From: Spirochaetaceae bacterium
GTDB taxonomy: Bacteria; Spirochaetota; Spirochaetia; DSM-27196; Alkalispirochaetaceae
Direction of reading: 5' to 3'
Assembly: GCA_007695175.1 (NCBI GenBank)
Contig: REEH01000113.1
Span: forward strand, 1-40,254
Length of the DNA: 40,254 nucleotides
Shown here: one piece after another, positions 14,808 through 23,223 of the stretch
Layout: each line of letters begins with the position of its first letter
Numbering within the stretch: the first letter of the stretch is position 1
Translations under genes and position numbers: made by a program
Notes under the pieces: model-generated
Seen by the model: the letters and a program-made list of their open reading frames with translations, nothing else
Databases searched by the model: none
What the model was told of the DNA's origin: nothing

Positions 14808-15794
14808 ATGAATACGGAAGACCGGATTTATCAGGAAGCGCTCAATGTAGCCACCATGTACTACTATCAGGGGCTTACCACCGAGGCGATAGCCCGGGAA
14901 ATGAGCTTTTCCCGTCCCAAGGTGAGCCGATTGCTCTCCCACGCCCGCTCCAGCGGGATGGTGGAAATCAGGATTCTCAATATCCAGAAGGCACTCTCCC
15001 CGCTGGAACGGCAGATCCGTGACCGGTACGGACTGCAGGCGGTCCACATCGTACCGGCGCCGGAGCTGATGGGTGAGGTGGTGTGGCTGGAGCGCGTTGC
15101 CCGTTTCGCCGCCAACCATATCAACGGCATCCTGGAGAGCGGGGACGTACTGGCGATCGCCTGGGGAACAACCATCAGCGAGATCGCGACAAATCTCATA
15201 CCGCGGCGCATCCCGGAGCTGAGGATCGTGCAGCTGAACGGCTCGGGAAATACCTTTACCCCGGACAACCGGTACGCCGCCGGTATCCTGGAGCATTTTG
15301 CCCGGAATTACGGTGCCAAGGTCATGCTCTTTCCGGTGCCCACCTTTTTCGACTATCGCGAGACCAAGGAAGCGATGTGGCGTGAGCGCAGTATCCACCG
15401 GATCATTGAATTGCAGCAGAAGGCGAAGGTCTTTCTTTACAGTATCGGCGCTGTCGACGCGGGCGTGCCGAGCCACGTCTATTCCCAGGGATATCTCGAT
15501 CCCCGGGACCTGGAGGAACTGGAGCGGGAGCGCGTGATCGGTGACCTGGCAACGGTCTTCTTCCGGGACGACGGGACATGGGAGGACATTCCCCTGAACC
15601 TCAGAGCGAGCGGACCGCCTCTCTCGCTGTACCGCGACGCGGACCGTGCCATCTGCGTGGTCAGCGGGCGAAACAAGGTGCCCGGTCTGAGAGCCGCGCT
15701 CAAGGCACGCCTCATGACCGAGCTGATCGTGGATGAACCGACGGCGCGTCTGCTGTGCCGGTCCGGGGCGTGTGAGGAGGCGGAGGAACAGTGA
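14808..15794 (+). CDS. SorC/DeoR-type sugar-binding transcriptional regulator
   Basis: This 328-aa regulator has an N-terminal helix-turn-helix (YYYQGLTTEAIAREMSFSRPKVSRLL region, about 18-45). A SorC/CggR-like sugar-binding domain follows (VLAIAWGTTISEIA, ELRIVQLNG, VFLYSIGAVDAGVPSH). Such proteins bind a sugar phosphate and control carbohydrate operons. No sugar genes adjoin it, so the target may be the divergent protease gene, itself, or distant genes. ATG 14808 matches the family N-terminus. In-frame GTG codons at 14790 and 14799 are alternatives, since only a weak GAAGG precedes the ATG. Its stop overlaps the start of the Nif3 gene (GTGA). Confidence 0.92.
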   Translation: MNTEDRIYQEALNVATMYYYQGLTTEAIAREMSFSRPKVSRLLSHARSSGMVEIRILNIQKALSPLERQIRDRYGLQAVHIVPAPELMGEVVWLERVARFAANHINGILESGDVLAIAWGTTISEIATNLIPRRIPELRIVQLNGSGNTFTPDNRYAAGILEHFARNYGAKVMLFPVPTFFDYRETKEAMWRERSIHRIIELQQKAKVFLYSIGAVDAGVPSHVYSQGYLDPRDLEELERERVIGDLATVFFRDDGTWEDIPLNLRASGPPLSLYRDADRAICVVSGRNKVPGLRAALKARLMTELIVDEPTARLLCRSGACEEAEEQ

Positions 15795-16630
15795 GGGATG
15801 ATATCGGGATGAATGAAACCGGAAAGAACGGGGTCGTTACCGTCCCCAGACTCGATGAGTATTTTCACGATATTCTGCCGATCGACCAGTACTCCGGGAT
15901 CGATTCCTCCCGGAACGGGCTCCAGGTCGACCGGCGGGACCAGGATATACGGCGCGTGGCTTTCGCGGTGGACGCGGCGCTGCAGGTTTTCGAGGCCGCT
16001 CTTGAGTGGAACGCGGATATGCTCTTCGTCCACCATGGCCTTTTCTGGGGCCGGGAGGAGGTGCTGACCGGCACCCATTACCGGCGCATCCGGACGCTCC
16101 TGGACAACGATCTGGCGCTGTACGCGGTACACCTTCCGCTGGACGCGCATCTCTCCCTGGGCAACAACGCGGGTATGGCGGAGGCCCTGGGACTGGGGGA
16201 TGTGGAGCCTTTCGGTCTGATCAAGGGGATCCCGATCGGTGTGATGGGCCGGTTTGCCCAGGCGGTGAGCCTGGAGGACGTTCTGGGGCGTCTGGGTGTA
16301 GAGGGCGGGGACCCTTCGAGGAGCGGTGCGGGCAAAGCGCCGGCACCCCTGGCGGTACTACCCTTCGGACCGGATTCCATTACCACGGTGGGTCTCATAT
16401 CCGGCGGTGCACCCCTGGAGGTGGACCAGGCGATCCGGCTCGGCCTGGATCTCTACATTACCGGCGACGCAAACCACGTAGCGTACCACCGTTGCAGGGA
16501 GGCGGGCATCAATGCTATTTTTGCCGGACACTATGCGACCGAGGTTTGGGGGGTTCAGCGTGTCGCGGCGCAGCTTGCCGCGGATACAGGGCTGGAGACG
16601 ACATTTATCGATATTCCTACCGGTCTTTGA
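15791..16630 (+). CDS. Nif3/YbgI-like dinuclear metal-binding protein
   Basis: This 279-aa NIF3-family protein is often annotated as a GTP cyclohydrolase I type 2 homolog. Metal-binding residues are recognisable: His81-His82 (FVHHGLFWG), Asp118 (HLPLDAH), and His247/Glu251 (GHYATEVWG). Its biochemical function is not settled in any organism. Start GTG 15791 overlaps the upstream TGA (GTGA) with GGAGGA a few bases before. The in-frame ATG 15809 is an alternative and would remove six residues that carry no family signal. It is probably translated from the same mRNA as the SorC regulator and lspA. Confidence 0.93.
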   Translation: MRDDIGMNETGKNGVVTVPRLDEYFHDILPIDQYSGIDSSRNGLQVDRRDQDIRRVAFAVDAALQVFEAALEWNADMLFVHHGLFWGREEVLTGTHYRRIRTLLDNDLALYAVHLPLDAHLSLGNNAGMAEALGLGDVEPFGLIKGIPIGVMGRFAQAVSLEDVLGRLGVEGGDPSRSGAGKAPAPLAVLPFGPDSITTVGLISGGAPLEVDQAIRLGLDLYITGDANHVAYHRCREAGINAIFAGHYATEVWGVQRVAAQLAADTGLETTFIDIPTGL

Positions 16631-16639
16631 GGACACACG

Positions 16640-17221
16640 TTGAGATCATACGATACCACTCTTGGTGAACCGGGGCGCCTCGATCTCCTGCGCCCCCTGG
16701 TGCTTCCCTTTGTAATAGTCATCCTCGATCAGGTGACCAAGCTCATCATCGTGGCCCACGTACCGCTCTTCTACCAGACGGGGGAAGTCATTCCCGTTCT
16801 GGGAGATTTCCTGCGCATTATCCACGTGCGCAACCTGGGCATCGCGTTCAGCATCGGTCACGGCCTTGTCCCCTGGGTACGACGCCTGCTCTTCATCGCG
16901 TTGCCCCTGGTGGTGATGGTGCTGCTCTTCGTCTTCTACTACATGAGCAGCACCCTGACACAGCGGCAGCGCTGGCTCGTCGCCGGCATTCTCGGTGGGG
17001 GGATCGGCAATATCATTGACCGCATCTTTCGGCCCCTGGGAGTCGTGGATTTTCTGGATGTCAAATTCTACGGGCTTTTCGGAATGGATCGGTGGCCCAC
17101 CTTCAACGTGGCCGATGCGGCGGTGGTGGTGTGCGGGTTTCTGCTGGTGGTCTCCATGCTGCTCACCCCGGAGACGCCGTTCCATGGTGAGAGGGACCGC
17201 ACCAGGAGAGATAAGGAATGA
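16640..17221 (+). CDS. lspA: Lipoprotein signal peptidase (signal peptidase II)
   Basis: This 193-aa inner-membrane aspartyl protease removes signal peptides from prolipoproteins. It has four hydrophobic segments, ILDQVTKLII in the first, RNLGIAFSIG (the N-x-G-x-AFS motif), GGGIGNIIDR, and the catalytic region with Asp137 (VVDFLD) and Asp159 (FNVADAAV). It is slightly long because of a loop between the two Asp. Start TTG 16640 has GAGG 8 nt upstream, 9 bp after the Nif3 stop. The several lipoproteins encoded nearby are natural substrates. Confidence 0.95.
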   Translation: MRSYDTTLGEPGRLDLLRPLVLPFVIVILDQVTKLIIVAHVPLFYQTGEVIPVLGDFLRIIHVRNLGIAFSIGHGLVPWVRRLLFIALPLVVMVLLFVFYYMSSTLTQRQRWLVAGILGGGIGNIIDRIFRPLGVVDFLDVKFYGLFGMDRWPTFNVADAAVVVCGFLLVVSMLLTPETPFHGERDRTRRDKE

Positions 17222-17505
17222 ACCGTCGACTCAACTCTGTTCTCTTTGTGCTTGCCGCTACGGTTGCCAATATCCTGGCCATGACGGTGCTGTTTCTCGT
17301 GCTTCTGGTCCTCTTTGCCCGGCTGGTCGCTCCATCGCTTCCCACCCAGGTAAACCAGATCATGTTCCTGGTGCTCTTTATCGTTTCCGTCGTGGGCACG
17401 TACGTGATCTACCACCGCGTCATGCGCGTGCTCATGAAGAAATACGACATGCAGAAGTACTTCGGGCCCATATTCGGCAAGGAGCGTCACCCCCCGGTCC
17501 GATAG
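17218..17505 (+). CDS. Small two-helix membrane protein of unknown function
   Basis: This 95-aa protein has two strongly hydrophobic helices (about 8-38 and 45-68) and a basic C-terminal tail (KKYDMQKYFGPIFGKERHPPVR). The ATG overlaps the lspA stop as ATGA, with AAGG just upstream, so it is probably coupled to lspA translation. I do not recognise a family. Its position suggests a link to lipoprotein processing, but no motif supports that. It ends 6 bp from the convergent DUF5312-like gene. Confidence 0.75.
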   Translation: MNRRLNSVLFVLAATVANILAMTVLFLVLLVLFARLVAPSLPTQVNQIMFLVLFIVSVVGTYVIYHRVMRVLMKKYDMQKYFGPIFGKERHPPVR

Positions 17506-17511
17506 GCGCTC

Positions 17512-19128
17512 CTAATACCCGTCGGACATGGCGCGATTCTGGTCCTTCTTGTAGAGCTCCTGGTACACAAACCCCCGGTTCTTGAGTTTGTCCTTGATAT
17601 CCTGGGGGAAGGGAATGTAGCGCCAGAAGATATCACGCACCTCGCGGGAGAGCTTCTGTGTGCCCTCGCTCTCCCTGGTCAACCAGAGGATATAATCCTG
17701 GATGAACTGATCCTTCACGTCCCCCTTCAGTTTCTGCTCCGCGAACCACTGGTAGTACCAGCCGGTGAGACCCTCTTCCATCCAGTAGTGCGCCGCCTTT
17801 TCCTTGGCTACCTGCCAGCGCAGATCCCCGAGGGCGGCTATCACCGCCGGTTTGAGATCTTTCCCGTACATGGGAATGGCCAGGCGGCCCCGGCTGGTGG
17901 CGCGGTTGAATCGTTCAAAGGGCTCCCAGCAGATTCCGGAATCGCCGTAGCAGGGTATCAGGACGATATTGGGAACAATCCGGGTTGTCTTCTGCTTGAA
18001 GGTGCGCTGGAAGATGCTGGGGTCCAGGTATTCCACCTCGGCCAGGATGTTGTGCACATTCTCCCTCGTTGCCATGGAGGTCATTCCACCGCGGAAATAC
18101 TGCTTGTAAAGCAGGGGGAAGTGGTTGCCCTGCCGGCCGACGCACATTTTCGCCATCTGCCGGATCGTACCCATTTCCTCGGCGGCGGCCTTCGTGTCGA
18201 CGGCTCCCAGGTCCTCTCCCGCTTCCTCGGCCTGCCGCTTCAGGTCCTCCAGCGTATCCTGGTACCGCTCCAGCTCCGCGTAGGCACGGCTCAGATCCCG
18301 GCCTTTGTTGCTCAAACGACGCAGCTCCGATCCGATATCCGAGAAGAGCGAACGCTGGGTCTCGGAGTAGGGCCCCTTGAGACCTCCGGAATCGAAGCGG
18401 GTCTCCCGGTTGGCCAGATCCCTCACCATCCGGATGAGCGCCTCCTCCACTTCCTCCATCTCCTCGTTATGCGTCTTGATCAGCGTAATCTGGGCGTCCA
18501 CTTTCCCTCGGGCCGTTTCAACCTGCCGGGATACCCGGGATGCCTGCGGACTGCCGGCGCCCTTTGTCTCGTCCGTGGCGGAGACGTTAATCTCGCCGGA
18601 GGCCACCTTCTTGACCCACTCGTCCACGTAGTGGATGGGCTGTCCCCAACGGTTTTCCGTGATGATCTGGGCTATCATGAGGCGCTGATCCTTGTCGATC
18701 ATGGTGGGCAGGAGAACGCCGAACCGCAACATGAGACGCTTGGGGTCCGGCAGGGTGCCGTACGCCTTGAGCGCCACCGACTTGGTGAGTTCCCAGTAAA
18801 CGGGAATGAGCCGGTTGCGGTAGAGACCACGGTCCTCCGGATTGTCAGCCTTGAGAAACTGAGCCAGAGTGCTGTGAAGTCGCTTGGCGATCTCGCCCTC
18901 TCCGGTGAGTGCATCCTGATAGAAGTTGGTATTGCGGAAGAAGGGTTTGGGATCCTCCGAGAGCGTATCCAGTTTCGAGAACTGTTCGGTGCTGGTATCG
19001 GCTGCTCCGGAACCCTCGAAATCACCCGATTCATCCAGCCCCGGCTCATCGAAGATATCTTCAAAGCTGGGAGCCGCCTCGTCGTCGGCGACGAAGAGGT
19101 TTTCACTCGTGTCGAAAGAGGAACTCAT
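17512..19128 (-). CDS. DUF5312-like cytosolic protein
   Basis: This 538-aa protein lacks signal peptide and membrane segments. The N-terminal 60 residues are acidic and probably disordered (FVADDEAAPSFEDIFDEPGLDE). The rest is largely helical and charged, with a likely coiled coil around 190-310 (KVDAQITLIKTHNEEMEEVEEALIRM; LKRQAEEAGEDLGAVDTKAAAEE). It resembles a spirochaete family of unknown function that I recall as DUF5312; this is from memory and needs a profile search. TAATAT ends 6 nt before the ATG, with no ribosome site, suggesting a leaderless mRNA. A tRNA-Ala gene with its own terminator lies upstream. Confidence 0.8.
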   Translation of the reverse strand: MSSSFDTSENLFVADDEAAPSFEDIFDEPGLDESGDFEGSGAADTSTEQFSKLDTLSEDPKPFFRNTNFYQDALTGEGEIAKRLHSTLAQFLKADNPEDRGLYRNRLIPVYWELTKSVALKAYGTLPDPKRLMLRFGVLLPTMIDKDQRLMIAQIITENRWGQPIHYVDEWVKKVASGEINVSATDETKGAGSPQASRVSRQVETARGKVDAQITLIKTHNEEMEEVEEALIRMVRDLANRETRFDSGGLKGPYSETQRSLFSDIGSELRRLSNKGRDLSRAYAELERYQDTLEDLKRQAEEAGEDLGAVDTKAAAEEMGTIRQMAKMCVGRQGNHFPLLYKQYFRGGMTSMATRENVHNILAEVEYLDPSIFQRTFKQKTTRIVPNIVLIPCYGDSGICWEPFERFNRATSRGRLAIPMYGKDLKPAVIAALGDLRWQVAKEKAAHYWMEEGLTGWYYQWFAEQKLKGDVKDQFIQDYILWLTRESEGTQKLSREVRDIFWRYIPFPQDIKDKLKNRGFVYQELYKKDQNRAMSDGY

Positions 19129-19134
19129 AGGGTG

Positions 19135-19162
19135 ATATTACACCATTTCAACGTTTTGTTCA
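19135..19162 (-). promoter_or_regulatory. Leaderless promoter of the DUF5312-like gene
   Basis: On the minus strand TAATAT (19140-19135) ends 6 nt before ATG 19128. The -35 is poor: TGAACA (19162-19157) with a 16-bp spacer. Confidence 0.45.
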
Positions 19163-19194
19163 GCCAGTGAGGGCAGGTAAGGATGGGGGAAGAC

Positions 19195-19229
19195 AAAAAA
19201 ACCGCCCCCGCAGCTGCAGCGGGGACGGT
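19195..19229 (-). terminator. Rho-independent terminator of tRNA-Ala
   Basis: Read on the minus strand, an 11-bp stem with one mismatch (19229-19219 with 19211-19201) encloses a 7-nt loop and is followed by seven T (19201-19195). It separates the tRNA from the DUF5312-like gene. Confidence 0.88.
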
Positions 19230-19263
19230 CCCTTTCGCCCGGAAGAGGGCGCGTGAACCAGGT

Positions 19264-19337
19264 TGGAGGTGACGGGACTCGAACCCGTGACCCCTTGAAT
19301 GCCATTCAAGTACTCTAGCCAGCTGAGCTACACCCCC
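19264..19337 (-). tRNA. tRNA-Ala (anticodon GGC)
   Basis: A cloverleaf forms on the minus strand. The acceptor pairs GGGGGTG (19337-19331) with CACCTCC (19271-19265) and includes the G3:U70 wobble that identifies tRNA-Ala. The D-arm contains AGCTCAGCTGG. The anticodon stem CTTGA/TCAAG closes a loop ATGGCAT, giving anticodon GGC. The T-arm contains GGTTCGAGTCC. A73 is at 19264. The 3' CCA is not encoded. Confidence 0.97.
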
Positions 19338-19350
19338 GGATTACCGCCGT

Positions 19351-19379
19351 ATTCTTGCCATAAAGCGGTGGTGTGTCAA
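19351..19379 (-). promoter_or_regulatory. Promoter of tRNA-Ala
   Basis: TTGACA (19379-19374), a 17-bp spacer and AAGAAT (19356-19351). The predicted start is a few bases before the tRNA 5' end. The -35 overlaps the stop codon of the upstream MFS gene. Confidence 0.7.
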
Positions 19380-20542
19380 CCGGTGGGGCACCGATCGTGG
19401 GGCACCACAAAATAGAGAACCGACAGGCCGCCCAGGGCCGCGGTCAGGGGGAAGATGAACAGCGCCTTCTGAAGCGTCAGAACCTGCGTCGCCAGCGCCA
19501 GGAGCAGAGGCAGGAAGATGCCCCCCAGGGGAATACCAAGCTTGACCAGACCGATTGCCGTACCGGCCTGGTGGGGAAACCACCGCCCGGCCAGGACGAT
19601 GATGGAGGGCAGCAGTACCGATACGGTCATGCCCGCCACCGGGGCGAGGATATAGAGAAGCGTGGTGGGGGCCACCGTGTAGAGCAGGGCCGTGGCGATT
19701 ATCGCCAGGACGAAGAATCCAAGCACCCATCGTTCCACCGTGGCGTCCCGGATCAGTGCCGCCAGGGTGGTGCGGCCGATGCCTACCCCGCCGATAAAGA
19801 GGAGGAGTCCCACCTTGGAGGTCACCTCGTTGAAGCCGCGCAGCTCCACGAGATACGTTGTCAGGAGTGCGATCGATCCGAGTTCCAGTCCCACGGCGCA
19901 TATCATCGCGAGGAGCAGCAGGAAGAGCGCCGGCGAGAGCCGGAGCGGTTCGCCCGCGGCGGAATCTCCCTCGCGCCCGGGGCTCTTCCTCTTATCCTTC
20001 GGCACTTCGGAGAAGGCAAAGAAGAGGGCCAGCAACGCCACCGCTATAGCCGCCTGGGTCATGGAGAGACGCCAGGCCATCTGCAGAAAGATCAGGTAGA
20101 GCGTGATGATCAGGGATCCCAGGGTGACGAAGAAATGGTTGACATTCACGAAGAAGCTTTGCCTGTGCGGCTGGAGTACGATGATCAGCGCGTCGGTCAC
20201 GCCCTCATAGGAGCCGATACCCACACCCACCAGAAACATGAATACCGCGTTGATCAGAAACGTCTGTCCAAGGTAGAAGCCACCAAACCCGGCGGCCAGG
20301 ATCACGCTTCCCAGGGCAAGCACGCGGGTCATGGAATAGCGGTCCGCCAGGCCGCCCGCCAGTGCTACCGAGAGAAGAAACCCGATATTCTGGACCGTCA
20401 GCAGAATTCCCACCTCGCCGGCGGAGATACCCGCATTCTGTGCTGCCGCGCCGACGATCGTGACGCCCAGGCCGAGAAAGAACATCGCCCCGAAGGAGAG
20501 GCCCGTCATGAGGCGGCCGCTGGTGATTTTCCTGAAATTCAT
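19376..20542 (-). CDS. Major facilitator superfamily transporter
   Basis: This 388-aa integral membrane protein has about twelve hydrophobic helices in two halves. The loop 2-3 motif is present as GGLADRYSMTRVL. The central loop (KDKRKSPGREGDSAAGEPLR) is charged, as is usual between the two six-helix bundles. No substrate-specific motif is evident. A -10 TATACT ends 6 nt before the ATG, with no ribosome site. It follows the FecR-domain gene by 14 bp, but probably has its own start site within that gene's 3' end. Confidence 0.88.
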   Translation of the reverse strand: MNFRKITSGRLMTGLSFGAMFFLGLGVTIVGAAAQNAGISAGEVGILLTVQNIGFLLSVALAGGLADRYSMTRVLALGSVILAAGFGGFYLGQTFLINAVFMFLVGVGIGSYEGVTDALIIVLQPHRQSFFVNVNHFFVTLGSLIITLYLIFLQMAWRLSMTQAAIAVALLALFFAFSEVPKDKRKSPGREGDSAAGEPLRLSPALFLLLLAMICAVGLELGSIALLTTYLVELRGFNEVTSKVGLLLFIGGVGIGRTTLAALIRDATVERWVLGFFVLAIIATALLYTVAPTTLLYILAPVAGMTVSVLLPSIIVLAGRWFPHQAGTAIGLVKLGIPLGGIFLPLLLALATQVLTLQKALFIFPLTAALGGLSVLYFVVPHDRCPTG

Positions 20543-20548
20543 CGGGGC

Positions 20549-20576
20549 AGTATAGCCTAGAAACGCATTGAGTCGA
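20549..20576 (-). promoter_or_regulatory. Leaderless promoter of the MFS gene
   Basis: TATACT (20554-20549) ends 6 nt before ATG 20542. TCGACT (20576-20571) with a 16-bp spacer is a moderate -35. Most of the element lies inside the 3' end of the FecR-domain gene. Confidence 0.55.
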
Positions 20577-21678
20577 GGAGGCCGGCGCCACCGAAGGGAC
20601 TTTCCCCGCCCGGGAGGCCCCCGAAGGAGCGCTTCTCGATCTCCTGATACAGCCGGAAAACGGCTCGAACCTCCGAGAGCTGGCCCATGAGACGCCTCTC
20701 GTCCCGGGCGAAGCGTCGGAAGAAATCCTCCGAGTCCTCCCCGTCGATCATGGTTCTCCCGATGCCCTGCCGGTGGAACCGGTCCAGTTCCCGCAGGCGA
20801 TAGAAGGTATTCTCAAAAAGGGGCAGCACGCTGCGCATCCCGATTATGGCGGGACTCACCTCCGTACGAAGGCGCATGTCCGCGCCCGGTCCGGGGGAAT
20901 CGCTCCGTGTCGCTTCCCGCAACCGGTCCCGGTGGCGCATCAGCTCCTGGTAGGAAGCCTGAAAGGAGGGTTCCGTATCACGGAAGCGCCGGACGTAGGC
21001 TTGTATGAAAACGGGCGCACCGCTGCGGAATGCCCGCAATCGGGTCTCCCTCCAGGATGCGTAGAAGCGATCAAAGTCCCCTTCCGGAACAACGCGCCCT
21101 GCCGGTGGGCTGTCGGGGAGCATCTCCACCGCGAGGCCCTCTTCCACCCGGGCCTGCCGCCCCTGGGTGCTTAGATCGACACGTCCCCGGCGCACGCCCA
21201 GGAGCGAACTCCCGTCGGGAGCGGTCAGGATGTCAAACTCCGTTCCTCTGACGCCGATGACCGCCGTGCGCGTCTCCACGTCCATGGTGGAATTGCGGGC
21301 GATCTGCTCCACTCCTATCTCCAGGGAGCCACTGAGAAGGCGCAGGCGTGTCCGTATCCCGCCGTCGGTGCGCGTTTCCGTATCAACGTAGTAGGCCGTG
21401 TTTTCCCGAATACGCACTGCCGCACGCCCTCCGGTGGTGAGGAGCACCTCCACGTAGCCGTCGGACCCGGTCTGGATCACCTCCATCCCGAAGAGCTCTT
21501 CCCCGGGTGAGAGGGCCGGTCCCTGGACGATCTCGCCATCCCGGAGGAGTGCGGCCTCACCGTGCAGGTACTCGATTCTTCCTACCGGCTCGGCAGCGAG
21601 CTCGACAGCGACCGGAGGGATCACGGCAAGGATCACCGGAAGCACGAGAACCGGAAGGGTTGCGCGAAACCATCTCAT
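20557..21678 (-). CDS. Exported FecR-domain protein
   Basis: This 373-aa protein starts with a signal peptide (MRWFRATLPVLVLPVILAVI, no lipobox Cys). The FecR domain follows, running from VGRIEYLHGEAALLRDGE through RTAVIGVRGTEFDI (142-150 is the diagnostic GVRGTEFDI). The C-terminal half is charged and helical, with no family I recognise. Exported FecR-domain proteins of this kind act in the envelope and are not necessarily anti-sigma regulators. ATG 21678 has GGAGG 6 nt upstream; in-frame codons before it fall within the upstream lipoprotein gene. It is the second gene after that lipoprotein, with a 19-bp gap. Confidence 0.88.
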   Translation of the reverse strand: MRWFRATLPVLVLPVILAVIPPVAVELAAEPVGRIEYLHGEAALLRDGEIVQGPALSPGEELFGMEVIQTGSDGYVEVLLTTGGRAAVRIRENTAYYVDTETRTDGGIRTRLRLLSGSLEIGVEQIARNSTMDVETRTAVIGVRGTEFDILTAPDGSSLLGVRRGRVDLSTQGRQARVEEGLAVEMLPDSPPAGRVVPEGDFDRFYASWRETRLRAFRSGAPVFIQAYVRRFRDTEPSFQASYQELMRHRDRLREATRSDSPGPGADMRLRTEVSPAIIGMRSVLPLFENTFYRLRELDRFHRQGIGRTMIDGEDSEDFFRRFARDERRLMGQLSEVRAVFRLYQEIEKRSFGGLPGGESPFGGAGLLDSMRF

Positions 21679-21697
21679 CCCATACCTCCAGGGAAGG

Positions 21698-22492
21698 CTA
21701 TTCCTCCCGTGCCACCACCAGACTGTAGTAGTATCCTCCGTCGGGAGGGGCGTATCGGGCAAGTACCAGGAACTGTCGCAACACCGCCTCCGCCTCCTGT
21801 GCCGCCGTGGTTGTTTCCAGCGTGCCGACCCGGTCGATATCCCGCCGGTCCTCGATCATGCGGACGGTGGATTGGGCCTGCAGGAGAATCTCCTTGAGGG
21901 CATCCTGGTCCGCCGTATCGAGGCTGTCCCTGATGCGTCGGCTTCTCCGGGTGGCCCCCACCGTAACGATGAAGCCGGGAATCACCGGAGGACGGGATAC
22001 CCATTCCGGTTCACCCGGTCCGTGGAGCGTGTCGATTTCCACCACCGGAGCGGGTGGAATCCCATCCACCGTAGCCACCACGTACGTCCCCTGCTCGTCC
22101 CGAAAGGTTTCCAGTGCTTCCACTCGCTGCACCAGCTCATCCGCGAAAGCGGCGTCCCAGTCCGCCTGGATGTCGTCCAGGTATCCCACCGCACCGCCTC
22201 CGCGCTGCGTCACGAATCGGTACCGGGCGAACATGCGCGTATATCGGGAGGCCTGCTCGGCGGCGTGCAGAAGGGCGAGGTTGACCTCGTCCTCCCGGTT
22301 GTGCAGCCGGGGAGAAACGCCCAGGAAGAGAGGCCGTCCGGCCCGCGGCGTGAGATCTCGCATCACCACGTCAAGAGTTGGGGGTTGCACGGGCTCTTCC
22401 GGAGGAGTCGGCGCGGGGGACCGGTCCGGTGAGGACGCACAGGAGAGGACGCCCAGCGCCAGGAGCCCCCAGATGGTCCGTGGTACTTTCAT
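21698..22492 (-). CDS. LPP20-like lipoprotein
   Basis: This 264-aa protein begins with a lipoprotein signal (MKVPRTIWGLLALGVLSC, lipid-modified Cys18) and a Pro-rich linker. A region like the LPP20 superfamily follows (LFLGVSPRLHNREDEVNLALLHAAEQ), which also occurs in the last lipoprotein of the divergent operon. It is probably a periplasmic, membrane-anchored protein of unknown role. The start at 22492 is preferred because a promoter TTGATT-N17-TATTAT ends 8 nt before it. The TTG three codons earlier would begin within the -10. Confidence 0.82.
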   Translation of the reverse strand: MKVPRTIWGLLALGVLSCASSPDRSPAPTPPEEPVQPPTLDVVMRDLTPRAGRPLFLGVSPRLHNREDEVNLALLHAAEQASRYTRMFARYRFVTQRGGGAVGYLDDIQADWDAAFADELVQRVEALETFRDEQGTYVVATVDGIPPAPVVEIDTLHGPGEPEWVSRPPVIPGFIVTVGATRRSRRIRDSLDTADQDALKEILLQAQSTVRMIEDRRDIDRVGTLETTTAAQEAEAVLRQFLVLARYAPPDGGYYYSLVVAREE

Positions 22493-22500
22493 TACCGCCA

Positions 22501-22529
22501 ATAATAGGATTCCGGTTCTGCAAAATCAA
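22501..22529 (-). promoter_or_regulatory. Promoter of the LPP20-like/FecR operon
   Basis: TTGATT (22529-22524), a 17-bp spacer and TATTAT (22506-22501), ending 8 nt before ATG 22492. It stands 8 bp from the divergent lpoB promoter, so shared regulation is possible. Confidence 0.75.
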
Positions 22530-22537
22530 CTGGTTTG

Positions 22538-22566
22538 TTGACAAACGGTTGGGCCAAACCTAAACT
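22538..22566 (+). promoter_or_regulatory. Promoter of the LpoB-like operon
   Basis: TTGACA (22538-22543), a 17-bp spacer and TAAACT (22561-22566). Unlike many promoters here, it leaves a leader of about 32 nt with a GGAGGAGG ribosome site. Confidence 0.85.
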
Positions 22567-22604
22567 GAAGCGTGGCCGGTCCCGCGGGGACCGGAGGAGG
22601 TGCT

Positions 22605-23210
22605 ATGAGAATACTGACGGTTGTTCCGCTGATAACCCTGGCGATCATTATCGGCGGTTGCGCTACGCCGAGCCGGACGGTACAGCGAACGGCGGCGGAC
22701 GAGCAGATAGATCTGAGTGGTCGCTGGAACGATACCGACTCACGCCTCGTGGCGGAGGAGATGGTCGATGATGTGCTGCGGCGGCCCTGGCTGGGTCGGT
22801 TCGAATCCTCGGAAAACCGCGCTCCCGTGGTGATTGTAGGAGAGGTGCGCAACCTGAGCTCCGAGCATATCGATACGACACCCTTCATCAGGGATATCGA
22901 ACGGGAGCTGATCAACAGCGGCATGGTGCGCTTTGTTGCCGGTGACCGCGTACGGGAACAGCTGCGGTCGGAGCGGATGGATCAGCAGACCCAGGCCCGG
23001 GAGGAGACCGTCTCCCGCCTGGGAGCGGAGACGGGCGCGGACTTCATGCTCAGCGGCACCATTTCCTCCACTACCGATGCGATCGACGGTCTGAGGGCCG
23101 TGGCGTACAGCGTCAACATGGATCTTATCAATATTGAAAGCGCGGAGATCGTCTGGATCGGCAACAAGGAGATCAAGAAGCTCATAGAACAGCGTCGGTC
23201 CCGCTGGTAG
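22605..23210 (+). CDS. LpoB-like penicillin-binding protein activator lipoprotein
   Basis: This 201-aa lipoprotein has the signal MRILTVVPLITLAIIIGGC (Cys19). The body matches the LpoB/YcfM family: ALSGRWND-like LSGRWNDTDSRLVAEEMVDD, RAPVVIVGEVRNLSSEHIDT, DIERELINSGMVRFV, GADFMLSGTISS, and INIESAEIVWIGNKEIKKL at the C-terminus. E. coli LpoB activates PBP1b from the outer membrane. ATG 22605 has GGAGGAGG upstream. It leads an operon with a COG3014 and an LPP20 lipoprotein, an order I recall from other bacteria. The cognate PBP is not in the window. Confidence 0.92.
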   Translation: MRILTVVPLITLAIIIGGCATPSRTVQRTAADEQIDLSGRWNDTDSRLVAEEMVDDVLRRPWLGRFESSENRAPVVIVGEVRNLSSEHIDTTPFIRDIERELINSGMVRFVAGDRVREQLRSERMDQQTQAREETVSRLGAETGADFMLSGTISSTTDAIDGLRAVAYSVNMDLINIESAEIVWIGNKEIKKLIEQRRSRW

Positions 23211-23223
23211 GAATGGTAACAGG

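Noticed and set aside
14715-15476. Long upstream extension of the LonB-like gene
   Set aside because: It is antisense to the SorC regulator and would contain the protease gene's own promoter; the conserved N-terminus begins near 14714.
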